Positions 46,104 to 56,556 of a DNA stretch of 64,000 nt are shown in pieces; position 1 is the stretch's first letter, and each line of letters opens with the position of its first letter. This DNA comes from Prillingera fragicola. Lineage: Eukaryota > Basidiomycota > Tremellomycetes > Trichosporonales > Trichosporonaceae. The translations under genes were made by a program, and so were the position numbers. The notes under the pieces were generated by a model. That model saw only the letters and a program-made list of their open reading frames with translations. It was not told where the DNA came from and ran no database searches. The DNA lies in the NCBI GenBank assembly GCA_002335605.1, contig BEDY01000005.1, positions 434,001 through 498,000 of the forward strand, given 5' to 3'.

Positions 46104-46808
46104 GCAATGTCAGCGCCGTTTTCCCACTGTTCACACATCACACACACACATCAGCACTTTTAGCACAGCTCCTACTGGCTGTTCCGGACCGCTGAAGCTG
46201 CGAAGCCTCGAGGCTCGGGGCCGTGTGCAGATTGCACGTCATCCACCGAGTGTGCTCGCCCTACGCACGAACCCCAGGCGCTGGCCCCCGACGCCCTCTC
46301 ATTTTGCCGACAGTGGGCCAGAAGCGTGAGAAGATTATTCTCACAAAAGCACCTCGCACCAACATGGAGTAGCCTCTTGCCACCAGCCACGGTGCATGCT
46401 CAGTGGCAACAGGGTCTGCACTGTGCGTGTGGCGCGGCCTCACGGCGGGTTTTGTCCAGTGACAATTGTCACCTGATAACAATTGCACGGCCGCTACGCA
46501 CGTCCACCATCAGCACAAAACACACAGAGGCCCGCCCTCGACAGACAAGACATCACTGAGGGTGACTGTGACTTTTGTGTTTTGTGGATGTCACTACGGG
46601 AGATGGTGGCTGGTGCGATGATGGCTCGCGCGATATCACTGCCACATCCTGCACCGCACGCCACTCGTGCCCACAGATGGCACTTTGCACCATCACACAG
46701 TGCGTGACGAGAGTACACACCACCTGCGGCCATGGTGCTTACGGAAGACGTCGTATGTACCCCGTCGTCTCTCGAACAGGGCTACCAAGCTGAGGCAGAC
46801 GGACTCAC
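46104..46808. other. Long candidate intron or 5' leader of the forkhead gene
   Basis: No frame is supported here. On the reverse strand it is bordered by a GTGAGT donor (46808) and by a CTGAC branch motif followed by ATCAG at 46093, so it could be a 714-nt intron (46093-46808). Otherwise it is the forkhead promoter. Confidence 0.4.
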
Positions 46809-47395
46809 CCTAAAAGCTGCCCTTGGTTGTGCACAAGAAGCAGATTCCTCGCGTCTTCATAGACTGGCGTTTCGTGTAGGGCCTCGGTCTTGTCCGCTTC
46901 AGAAGCAACAACGTCTGAAATTTGCTCTGGCTCCAGGACGGCAGTATCGGTGCTGGGTGTCTCCAGCAGTGGCGAGCCCTGCAGTGGAGATGAGGTGGTC
47001 GACTGGGCAGCCCGAAGAGGGGTGGAGTGGCCGTGGTCTCCGAGACGAGGGGCATCTTGCTGCGCAGTCGTTGGACGGCTGCCCGTCTCTGGGTCATTCG
47101 CTCGCGGAGCCTCGTGAGAGCGGGTATGTACGTAGACGTCCTCGCTGGGAATCTCCTGAACAGGCTGTGTGCTCGGGCTGTCCCCAGTGACGTGTGCGTA
47201 CGTGCCGTGAAGGCTGCCATAGCCAGGCATAGTCGAGGGAAGGGGCGATGAGGTGCCCATGCCGGAGGTCATGGAGGGGAGCGGGGTTACAGCACTCCAG
47301 GGTGACGCCTCCATTACAGCTTGGACGCGAGGGTGCCCGTTGGTGGACGAATTCGTAGCGGCGGAGGGCTTGGGAGCTGTGTGCGTGGAGGCCAT
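46809..47395 (-). CDS. Candidate 5' exon of the forkhead gene, or small hypothetical ORF
   Basis: An open frame of 195 codons from ATG (MASTHTAPKPS) runs into a GTGAGTCC donor exactly where the frame would stop. The product is Ser/Thr/Pro-rich and low in complexity, like the forkhead flanks. It ends with two bases of a codon, which joins in phase to the forkhead frame at 46092. Joined, the protein would have 850 residues. The match of phase, donor, branch and acceptor is suggestive, but the composition is biased and similar frames occur by chance in GC-rich DNA. Confidence 0.4.
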
Positions 47396-50282
47396 GGAGG
47401 CTGCGAGGTAGGACAAGACACCTGTAGAGCTGGTTCTCGAAGCGAGTATCAATGGCTGGTGTGTACAAGCAGACGCCTGGAGAGGGATATGTGGGTTGAA
47501 GGGCCCTGGTATCGCTGTCCGCGCAGATGTCGCTTTTAACGGGCGGCGCCGAGTTGTGTGTGTTTGCGTGTGCTTTGAGAGGGCGCAACTGTGGCTTGTC
47601 CACGTCAGCAAGTAGCCCGTGGGGTAAGAAACCCACTACGACAATCTGTGGGACGACCTCGGACAACGGGCAGCTAAAGAAAGTGAAATGACGAGCTCAG
47701 GATCAGGACACAAACAGCGATGGAGAGAGCCGATAGCGTATGCCGTCACGGCCCGGCATCGCCAGAAGGAGGCAGCAGTGGAGTGCGTCTGGGGCGCGCA
47801 GTCACACTCGTCGGGCATTCGATCGGCCCCACGAACGGTGCAAGTTTCGAAACCGAAGACGAAGACGTTTCAGTTTGAAGCAAAGTGGCTGGGGGCGGGG
47901 GGGTGCAGTTCTGGTGTAGCTGCCAATCTTTCCTAGGCCTTCTAGTTCAGTACTGCATACCAGTCGCAAAGCCTCACATTCTTTCTCCTGAGAGAGGCGG
48001 AGACAGGTTGGTAGGAGATGCTTTTGTCTTTGGGTGTTCGCTGCCAAGCACAGGAGATAGCCTCAATCAATGCATATGCTTGCTTCCTGGGAGTATGGGG
48101 ATACGGCATATTCCGGGCCGCCGTCGGCGCTGTCACTCTGCGGTGGCGCTTGCAGTACTGTGTCCCACGATACAGGTGACGCTCAAGATCTTCTGTCCCA
48201 CGCCACAGCCATCTCCTCCCCTGTGGTCCCTCTAGCCTGAAGGCCTGAGGCTCTTCAGAGACGGTCGTGCGCTCTGATCGCCAGCTCTCAATGCCAGTCG
48301 GCAGTGCCTGTCCAGGCTCTCAGTTTCTGCACAGCTCCGCTAGTCTGAGTGGTCCTTCATATCCACTCGCATATTCATCTTGAAAGTCAGGCACTCTCTG
48401 TTGTTCTTGAAGCAATTGAAAGTGCTGGAATGAGCCTTGCTACGGTGGAGAGAACAGAGGCGTCGAAAGTGTTGAAACCTGTGACCTGTTCTCTCGCTAA
48501 TCTCAGATCTCAAAACAAAAGGAGATAAGCGTGGCGCATAGTTGTCGTGCCACTGCACCACTGTATCTCCCGTGTGTGGCAATCCTCCAAGAACACACGG
48601 TCTTTCGGACACCAATGGGAGTCGCACGTTTTTGAAGCAGCTGCGTCGGCGTTGTCGTTGTCCCGACAGTAGTGCTCGGCCCATTCGGCGCAGCCAGGGT
48701 GATTGAGACCTCGAGGCGTCCCCGTGCGTGGGTTGCGTTCAGCTGACACTGATCTCAAACCTCCGGAGGCCCGTGCTCTGTGGCGTCGGCAGCGACATTA
48801 CACGCCACTGCAGAGTGTTCAAGGACCAATCAGAGGCAGAGAGTAATGCATGCACCGCTCCCAGCGGCCAGCGGTTGAGGATCTGATGACTGGTCACGGC
48901 TCCTGTGACCCGATGGCATCGGAACTCCGGTGCGGAATGCGTCTTGCTCTCGGAGAGCTTATACACTGTCGTTCGCCAGTTGCCAAAACAGTCCACCTGG
49001 GTTAAATACGTTTACTTGAGAAAGAGAGTGTCACTATGTACTACTGTAGAAGCCGGCACCTAGCCATTAATGAAACTGCTTGTGGGCCTGCTGCAAGTTC
49101 AGCATCACGTGGTTAATCTGGTCAGTCACTCATTCCCGAAGGTTCAACTATATCTAACTGCGAGCTTGCGTCAAGCCCCTGTTGCTGCAGTGTTTATCCT
49201 ACATAATGTAGGCTCTCCAGCTTCAGAAGTTGAATCAAGGACCGCAACGTCACAGACTCGCGTAGACAAGCGCGCCACGGGTTCCGGACGAGTCAGCCAA
49301 GGTTACCGTCCCTGTTAACCGGACTGGCTTGTGCTAGCCTTTGGATAGGCTACGTGATTTTACATTAATACCTTTTCAAAGCTTTTGCACAGGGGGAGAG
49401 GCAGCAGGGAAATGGTGTGGACTCGGTGGAACGGAAAGGGAGCCCGGTGGCTGGTGGTCCGTGTGCAACCGCCAGCGCCACAATCCGTCACTTTGGGTGT
49501 CGACTTGCCCTGTACTGTAACCACAAACACAGCGGGCACAGCGCTATCAGAAGCAACTGAAATATTAATAACCAATGCTGACATTTCTCAGAGCCTTATG
49601 CAGTAAGACTGAAGAAATGGTGATGCATCGACATTTAATATTAATAATTCAGGATTAATCTGCTCCTGGATCGCAGCCTCGGTCCTGCACTGTTACACCC
49701 TACAACTGCCGCACTGGATCGTACAGTACGCGACCGTGAATCATGACAATTATAGTACAGTATATCAGCACATGTTCAAGTGTCACCGATGTCAGCCATT
49801 TCCCTTCACCTGTCATCACTTGAAAAATCACATCAGTGCGGTAACGTGTTCCTGTTGGCCGACACTAGGGCCAGATCCAGAACCCCAGGGGGGCTCTGAT
49901 TTGCATGCACTGTATTTGGACATATGCATCCTTGTTGCTGGTTTATGATGCAGGCTAGTCCTAGACCACGCACTCGGCTGCTGCTGGTTGGTGGGCCCCA
50001 TTCCATTACGACCACGTTATGGCGTCCAGAACATTGCACATGGAGCGTATTGCGTGCACTCTGCATTTTCGGTGGAGTGGCATGTATGCACAACGAGGCT
50101 GCAAGGTACGGTGTATCATGACCATCTAGAGGCTGGCCGGCATCATGACGGCAGCATTTGTAACATGCGGTGGATGTATATTAATGATAAGTCTTTGTGT
50201 GCAGTCACTTCACCTCCATCTGTCGTACACCCACAACTGTTCATCACCGGCTCACCCGCCAGAACTCCCTCTCGCATTGGCC
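47396..50282. other. Gene-poor interval of about 2.9 kb
   Basis: I can support no coding region on either strand: frames are short, lack family similarity and do not join through plausible introns. The 49.56-49.67 kb part is AT-rich with ATTAATA and TTAATAT runs, unlike its GC-rich neighbours. I found no tRNA, 5S rRNA or snRNA signature by eye. A non-coding RNA, a replication origin or decayed sequence remain possible. Confidence 0.5.
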
Positions 50283-50724
50283 ATGACTCCTCGGACTTCT
50301 AACGAACGCGGCGCAACTCCGGATATCGACCACGACGGACAATCTGGGTCTCCCGCCAAGCGGCGCCGTACCAAAAGCCCTACCACCGGCCCCACCTCCG
50401 AGGACTCGAGCAGCAGCCCTGCCTCAGCCGTTGAGCGTACTTTTAAGCCTGTGTTCCCCGTCAAGGCCAAGTCTGTATGGACTCCAGAGAAGCAGGCAAT
50501 TCTTCTCGATGACATAATCAAGGCCGGCACCAAGGCGGCTGATCTTGACGCTCTTGCGGAAAGGGTAAGCATCCTGGGCGCTGTAGTGGGCTGATTAGTC
50601 GCAGCTTGGAGTTACCAAGAACTCGGTGATGGACCAGCTCAAAGCTAACCGCAACAATGTGCGCGCCACTGCTATCAGTGCAGTTCGAAACGCAAAGGCC
50701 AACAAGAAGAACAGTCCGAGCTAA
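50283..50724 (+). CDS. Small basic protein with a helix-turn-helix-like segment
   Basis: Two exons with intron 50565-50604 give 133 residues. Residues 1-60 are Ser/Thr/Pro-rich with an AKRRRTK cluster that looks like a nuclear localisation signal. Residues about 65-115 (VWTPEKQAILLDDIIKAG, then LDALAERLGVTKNSVMDQLK) look like a tri-helical SANT/HTH-type fold: a W-T-x-E-K start, a middle helix, then a turn with LGVTKNSV. The tail is basic (RNAKANKKNSPS). I do not recognise a named family; similar short proteins recur in fungi, often with a single W-T-x-E-x helix bundle. A nuclear DNA- or chromatin-binding role is inference. The intron has a CTGAT branch and a CAG acceptor and keeps the frame. 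Confidence 0.68.
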
Positions 50725-51162
50725 GTGTGACAATGCGACTGGAGACGCAAAACCTCACTTACCTCCCGTGGTTTCTCTTCCTTTTTTCTTTCGTACCCTA
50801 TGCAGATTGTCTTGATTCAATATGTCGCCATGTTCTCGTATCCAGAATCCGGAGGAACTGTGCTTAAATTGGCAGTCGCGAGGCAGTCGACAGGTGAGGA
50901 GGCTACCCATGCCCTTGCATCACGGTAGCGGCGAACCAAAGGACCAATGATGCTCGGTGGTTGGCCAAGAGGGCTGAGGGCTGACAGAAAGGGCAATCTC
51001 CGTGACAGGATTGTCAAGTCAGCAGGATAATTTTGAGGTATTTGTGGAGCACAATATCCGGGAACAAGAGTAGGACGGCAGGGCTGGGTCTCAGGTTCAA
51101 GTCAGGAAACGTCAGTAAGCTCGCTGACAATCAAGTACGTTTTTTTTCTCATACAATAGTTC
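50725..51162. other. Convergent intergenic region
   Basis: 3' UTRs of the small basic protein gene and the PhzF-like gene. A T-rich run lies near 51130-51138. No coding signal is supported. Confidence 0.5.
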
Positions 51163-52232
51163 CTAATCAAACACTTCCAGAGTTCCAGACCCCACCCTCC
51201 ATGCGTGTCCGACGAGCCTCGCGCGGCCATCGACCAACTGGCACCGCATGCCACCGCCGCGCTTGCTCAATTGCCTGGCATCTAGCGTGGCATTGACAGG
51301 GTCTGAGCCATCTTTGAGGCTGGCTGCAGCGTATTCGCGCCCATCGCCGCCGAGATAGTAACCGGTGAGGACTGAGTGGGCCGAGCCAGTCTGAAGTGTC
51401 AGCGATGGTGGGCGAATGGCTGATCTTACAATAACGTCCTCGTCAAGACCAATCACTGGAATGAACACGCGCGATTCCACCGGAATAATTCCGTCTTTAC
51501 CCTCCCTGGGCAGGTGAGAGATGATGGTGACCGCGAGGGCCTCAGCCTGACAGTCAGCGCCGTCGTAATGTCCATCGATACTCACGAGCACCTTGGTGTT
51601 AACCTTTAGGTTTTGGAGATCGACGCTCGGAACGACATGAATGATCGCACTCTTCGAGCCATACTTGTAAGTAGCAATAGCCACAATCTGGTCCGCCTTG
51701 AGGCCTGTAGCCTTCAGTACTACAGGTTCGAGCTCGGCCCGATCTTCAGCGGTAACGGCCGCAGGTGTGATGGGGAGGCTGATAGCCGCAATGACTTCGT
51801 TCTTGCTGCCGTGTTTCTCGAGCTTGCCGACGAGGTCGCCACGCTTGGGGTGCTCAAAGTGTGCAACTTTGGCCGAGGGGTTCAGCTGGGTGAACACTAC
51901 ATTGGAGGCGGCTACGGTGCCGTGACCGCACAGTGGGAGCTCCTGCATGTATCAGCCTGGAGAACAGTTGTGGCAGCTGAGGGTTGACGCACTCCGTTGG
52001 CAGTAAACCACCTGATTGTGTAGCGAGGCTCTTCGGCTTCGTCATCAATGGGAGAAATAAAGACTGTAGCTGGAAATTCAAAGTCACGCGAGACGTCGAG
52101 CAGATAGGTCTCGTCCTTTGCCCGAGGGTCGCCCTTGGGTATGACGATGACGGCTGCCTGGCTTCCGACATGGGGGGTCACGGCAAATGCGTTGACGAGA
52201 TCGAAGCGAAGAGGAGGTGCCGTGTCGGCCAT
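51163..52232 (-). CDS. PhzF-fold isomerase-like protein
   Basis: Four exons with introns 51391-51429, 51547-51585 and 51943-51992 give 313 residues, a normal length for the PhzF/YHI9 family (two diaminopimelate-epimerase-like halves). Recognisable blocks are DLVNAFAVTPHVGSQAAVIV at the N-terminus, RWFTANGELPLCGHGTVAAS with the conserved His, and DEDVITGSAHSVL in the second half. The usual S-E-T motif carrying the catalytic Glu reads P54-A55-T56 here, and the G-N-P start motif reads G-S-Q. The fold call is therefore firmer than an isomerase activity. Fungal family members have unknown substrates. It is divergent from the AIF/FSP1-like gene with a shared promoter containing repeated CCGTCGG sites. 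Confidence 0.85.
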
Positions 52233-52414
52233 TGTTGTGTGCTGACAATGAAGGCTGGGTATGTGGAGTGTGCGGACAGTGTAGGAGTGGGGTCATCTGT
52301 GGTGTGGACGAGCAGTTGCAGTTCGGTGACCGATCAGTGACCGGTGGGCTGATCGTGCCTGATGTCATGGTTGCAGCAAGGGGGGATTGAATAATGATGA
52401 TATAATGTTCTAAT

Positions 52415-52425
52415 TTCCGTCGGAA
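52415..52425. promoter_or_regulatory. TTCCGTCGGAA element, copy 1
   Basis: Near-palindrome built from CCG and CGG with a 1-nt spacer. The identical sequence recurs at 52455-52465. Confidence 0.5.
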
Positions 52426-52454
52426 CCTGGGTGGAGGGGATGACTGAGTTCTAG

Positions 52455-52465
52455 TTCCGTCGGAA
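52455..52465. promoter_or_regulatory. TTCCGTCGGAA element, copy 2
   Basis: Exact second copy, 40 bp from the first (about four helical turns). The core CCGTCGG recurs a third time at 52513-52519. Confidence 0.5.
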
Positions 52466-52540
52466 GCAGCACAATCTTTGTATCAGCTCAGCTCCAAACC
52501 GATATTGTTTGACCGTCGGCCTTGCTACTTCTTGGTTTTG

Positions 52541-52547
52541 TATAAAT
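52541..52547 (+). promoter_or_regulatory. TATA box of the AIF-like oxidoreductase gene
   Basis: TATAAAT, 89 bp before the start codon and downstream of the three CCGTCGG sites, in the arrangement expected of an inducible fungal promoter. Confidence 0.5.
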
Positions 52548-52629
52548 CAACGCTGCTGGTCGGCATCCAACAATACACCAACACCCTCACTCTCACCGCA
52601 TCTAGAATCCCTGCACTTATCCTCGCAAC

Positions 52630-54044
52630 ATGACTACTGCGGATCTCAAGAACGTCATCGTCATTGGAGGTGAGCAAGCGCCCGATGACAGACAAGAAGG
52701 TCACTGACGTGTATCTCCAGCTGCTGCTGCTGGTCACAACCTGGCCAACGCACTGGCCGGGTCGCTCCCCAAGACCCACCGCGTCATTCTTATCGACCGC
52801 AGTGATTGGACTCTGTTCAACCCCAACGTCGTCCGTGCCCTAGTCATTCCCGGCGACGACAGCAAGAATCTCATCGCCCCCCTCACCCAGCAAAACGTCT
52901 TCCGCAAGGGCTCGCGAAACCTTCTCATCACTGGCAACTCTGTCGTCGAGCTTCGCAAGACTAGTGTCGTGCTTGAGAAACCTTTTGAGGGTGCCATCGA
53001 GCTCTTCTTTGACGTGAGAACGACCATCGCTAGGCAGGAAGCTGACCGGTTGTAGCGTTGCGTCATTGCTACAGGTGCTCAGAACCCCCTCCCCATGCGT
53101 CCCATCACTGGCCAGTCCTCCGAGGACTACAAGAAGCATCTTGTGACCATGCAGAAGGAGATCGAAGGCGCCACCAAGGTTCTCATTGTTGGCGGCGGCA
53201 GTGTTGGTGTTGAAGTTGCTGGCGTGAGTTGTCTTCACCTTCCCCGTACAGTCAGCGCTGACAATTTCAGGAGATAACTTCACGCTACCCCGGCAAGCAC
53301 CTGACGATCGTCCACAACCAGGGCAAGCTGCTTCACTCCGAGGGCCCCACGCTGCCACCTTCGGACCCCCACGAGTACTTTTCGCCTCCTACCCCGGCTT
53401 ACATGTCCGATGCCCTGGAGAAGCAACTGCTTGAGCGCGGTGCCGAGATCGTTTTGGGCGACCGCGTCGTGTTCCCCGCCCCTAACACCGAGGCCGGTGG
53501 TGGCTGGGACGGCCGCACTGGTGCTCTTGGCCGCGTCATGACCATCCCCCTTATGAACGGCGGCACTGTCGAGGCCGACTACATTTTTTTGTCGACTGGC
53601 AACAAGGCCAACTCGCAGCTTGTGGAGGCTGTCGACCCTGGAGCTCTGACGATCAACGGCAAGCTCATCGTCGTCGACCAGTACCTTGCCGTCGTCCCCA
53701 GCTCGCCCCAGTCGGTCATGGCTGGCCACTACTACGCCATTGGCGACGTTGCTGCTGCCCCTGGTTGGAGGACCTATGTTAACGCCACCAACGAGGCCAA
53801 TGCTCTTGGGGGGATCCTCGCGGCCGAGATCAAGGGCAAGACGCCCAAGCCGTACAAGGCTGGCGGTGCCACGATGGCCGTCACTCTGGGCGCCAACGGA
53901 GGCTCCGGCGTCCTGACTCTTCCACTGGTTGGCGCAGTCTCTCTGCCCGGCTTGGCTCTCAGCTTCAAGTCGACCAGCATGTTTGCTCAGAAGACCTTTT
54001 ACTCTCCATTCCAGGGTAGTGAGGCTGTCCCTACCACGTACTAA
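52630..54044 (+). CDS. AIF/FSP1-like FAD-dependent NAD(P)H oxidoreductase
   Basis: Four exons with introns 52670-52720, 53014-53055 and 53224-53270 give 424 residues. It is a two-Rossmann-fold flavoprotein: the FAD-binding strand NVIVIGAAAAGHNLANAL at the N-terminus, RCVIATGAQ, the NAD(P)H-binding KVLIVGGGSVGVEVAGEI (about 180-197), and the second FAD contact YYAIGDVAA near 360. Overall length and motif order fit the AIFM2/FSP1 (AMID) group and NDH-2-like relatives, which pass electrons from NAD(P)H to quinones. There is no mitochondrial presequence or obvious membrane span. Localisation and the electron acceptor are not evident from the sequence. The first glycine motif (GAAAAG) is slightly unusual for GxGxxG. 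Confidence 0.85.
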
Positions 54045-56556
54045 GTGTGCCACTCCCCTTAGACATAGATAGACCATATAGATGTGCTGCAGTGCAAACC
54101 CCGATCCAGCTATCGCCACTATGAAATACATACTGCTCGCTATCATTTCTGGGCGATCTCGATACCCATTGCCCGCCCTCGTCAGCATACGGCACCGCTA
54201 AACGACAACAGTCAGGACTCTGATCTACCTCATCGTGCCTCCATTTTCTGTCCCGGTGAAGGCGGAGGGGCGAGTTTGTTGGAATCATGTCCCTACCACA
54301 CATAACGGCGGTACAACGCCGTAATGCTTGCAGGGAGGTCGAAATGGGGTGTCCTGACAAGACACAGGAAGGGAGAGAGAAGGTAGGCGGCGGAAGCGGC
54401 CAGAGGCTTGAATGAATCTGGTGGGCTAGCGAAGGGGCGCCCCGGTAAACCATGGGAATCACCCAAGCACCTGGGTAGGTGTGAGGCGTCAGGTTGCTGA
54501 AACTTAAAGGACCCTAGGGTGGGGGATTTGCAGATCAAACCACCACGGCGCCACTTGGTCAGTCGGTGTTTGCTTCCTGAGTTACTGAGTGTGTGCTCAG
54601 CCCAGTGTATCCAGAATGTGTGGTGCGGCGTACCTCGCTACGAGCTCAGTAGTTGGCACGCATGTTTCAGAGGCCACGAGCGTCGCTCCAACAAGTCTGC
54701 ACAAGAGTGCGTCGTCCAACCATTTTCCCCCTGATTGCTCAACCGAGACAGATCGTCAGTCCAAGGGACAAGGCCCCGCCCTGGATCTCGGGTGGACGTT
54801 CTGGAGTTTTTGCCACTGCTGTTTGAGTCATGGCGTTTCAGAAGAACAGCAAGCATGTTGTCTGGGTATGCAACGTTGGAGGCACAGAGCTCGCAGTACA
54901 CCCGGACCCAAGGCCGGACCCAAGGAGCCGGTGCTTTTGGTCGATCAGAAATGACGGTTTCCAGACTCTTGAGCGTTGTGGATCGAAGGTCCTGTCGGAG
55001 TACCCAGTTTGTGCCCCACCTTCGGACGCACACCGGAGAAAGAAGAACGTAAGACATGCCGGCGTGGTGACTCTCTGTCTACTCACCGCCGCAGTAGTGC
55101 GGCACCGGAGCGCTGCAAAACAGTGGAGTGGGAGAGTGTTCCCGCGCCAGCGCGGTAACTGTGAGGCACGAACATTCGAACCCACTCGACAATGCTCCGT
55201 ATGTGGGCCATGCGCCTCTTGCATTGATTCTGACAGACGCGGGAGTAGCTTGGAAGGAATGGCGGGCCTGGGTGGCTGCGTCCATTGTCCTCAATTCCTT
55301 GGGCGGTTGGGGTGTATTTTACCACAAGAAGGGACAGGTTCCAGGAGCTGAGGCAAGGTTGGACAGGTTGGCCATGGCTGGCATGGGCAACGTGTTGAAC
55401 ACATGTAACCATGCACACGGCTTAACTGCTTCAAGCTTCCATAGTATGTGTACCCTCTGAACGAGACATCATTTTGCTCGATCATATGCGAATGCGAGCC
55501 AACCTCACTTGCCAATATTTGAACAGGAGCTGTTCAGCAGCAGCAGATTGTAGCCACTGGCCACCGGCCACTGACTGCTACAAGCTGCAAACCGCCCGAT
55601 GCTCACTGTGCTCACTGTGCCGAAACGGATGCAGAGTTGGACCTGACGCTTGGTGAGCAAAGGTGAGTGATCAGGGTGGGTCCGCAATTTGACCCTGGGT
55701 GTGGTGGTGGGGGAGCAGCTTGAGAACAGGGCCTTTCGGTGAGCTCTGGTGCCGCCCTCACCACGGGAAGCCAGCTGATCGCAAGTTGACGTAAACGCTG
55801 GCCAGGCTCCGTCCCAACCTCCTTTCCAACTCCCAGGCTATGGGTCTCGTCGCAGGCTGGCGACGCTCTCTCTCCGTCACCGTCGACACCGCTGCATCTC
55901 CTTCCAGCTTCCTGACTCGCCCTGGTTGCCACTATAGTCAAACTCTCCGGCAAAGGCATGTTCCAACTCCCATCATACCTGCTTGACAAAACCATTGTCT
56001 TCGCCAGATTGTAGTTACTCACCGATAGCTTTCGGCCTCGACGTCTGCAAGCACTCGTCCCAGGCAATCCCCATTGTGAGTCGACGTGTGTGGTATCGTG
56101 CTTGTCGTGTGTGGTTCAAGGCGCCCAGCCTTGACCTCGCGACACTCATTCCAGTCTCCCATGTCAGCTATGCCAGGCACCCTACCGTCTTCCCCTGCTC
56201 CTGGGTCCTTGCTCGTCGCTCCAGGGCTTTGAGTCTAGGTTTCTGCAAAGAGTTGGGGCTGGTAAGTGCCGGGTGCTTGGCTCAGTATGGTCATGGAACA
56301 CCGTTCGGGTTCGCCAGACTTTGCTCGGCCCGGACAAACTGCCTAACTTCCACATCTCCACAATCTTGTTCCAGTCGTGCACGCCAAAACAACAGTGTCA
56401 CTGACTTTCAGTTCCAATCAACGGCTCGCTCCCGGCTCGAGGTAAAGCTTACGCCAAAGCAATCGAGGCTGACGTCGTCAGTGAAACCACCTGTAGCCCG
56501 TGTTCCCCCCGCGTGCCGCTCATGAGGGATCTGGGAACCTCGTCTTGCTACCCTCC
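54045..56556. other. Gene-poor interval and probable multi-intron 5' leader of the kinase gene
   Basis: 54.05-55.7 kb: no frame I can support; a forward frame of about 170 codons at 54830-55351 has Cys-rich, non-family sequence. 55.8-56.5 kb: several donor/acceptor pairs (GTGAGTCG at about 56091, GTAAGTGC at about 56261, CAG acceptors at about 56175 and 56375) suggest a 5' UTR with introns leading to the kinase start. Confidence 0.45.

Larger units (their letters stand above)
52233..52629. promoter_or_regulatory. Shared divergent promoter, PhzF-like / AIF-like oxidoreductase
   Basis: A 397-bp gap between opposite starts. It contains three CCGTCGG sites (52417, 52457, 52513), two of them inside an identical 11-bp near-palindrome TTCCGTCGGAA, a TATAAAT at 52541 and two TGACCG repeats near 52327-52342. 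This is consistent with a Zn2Cys6-type regulated, inducible pair (inference). Confidence 0.6.

Noticed and set aside
53280..54188. Antisense frame of 302 codons over the AIF-like gene
   Set aside because: Shadow of a strongly codon-biased exon; the sense strand carries clear Rossmann motifs.
55170..55190. Reverse-strand GGGTTCGAATG resembling a tRNA T loop
   Set aside because: The flanks are not complementary and no cloverleaf can be drawn.
54830..55351. Forward frame of 173 codons
   Set aside because: No family similarity, no supporting splice structure, and irregular Cys/Arg composition typical of chance frames.
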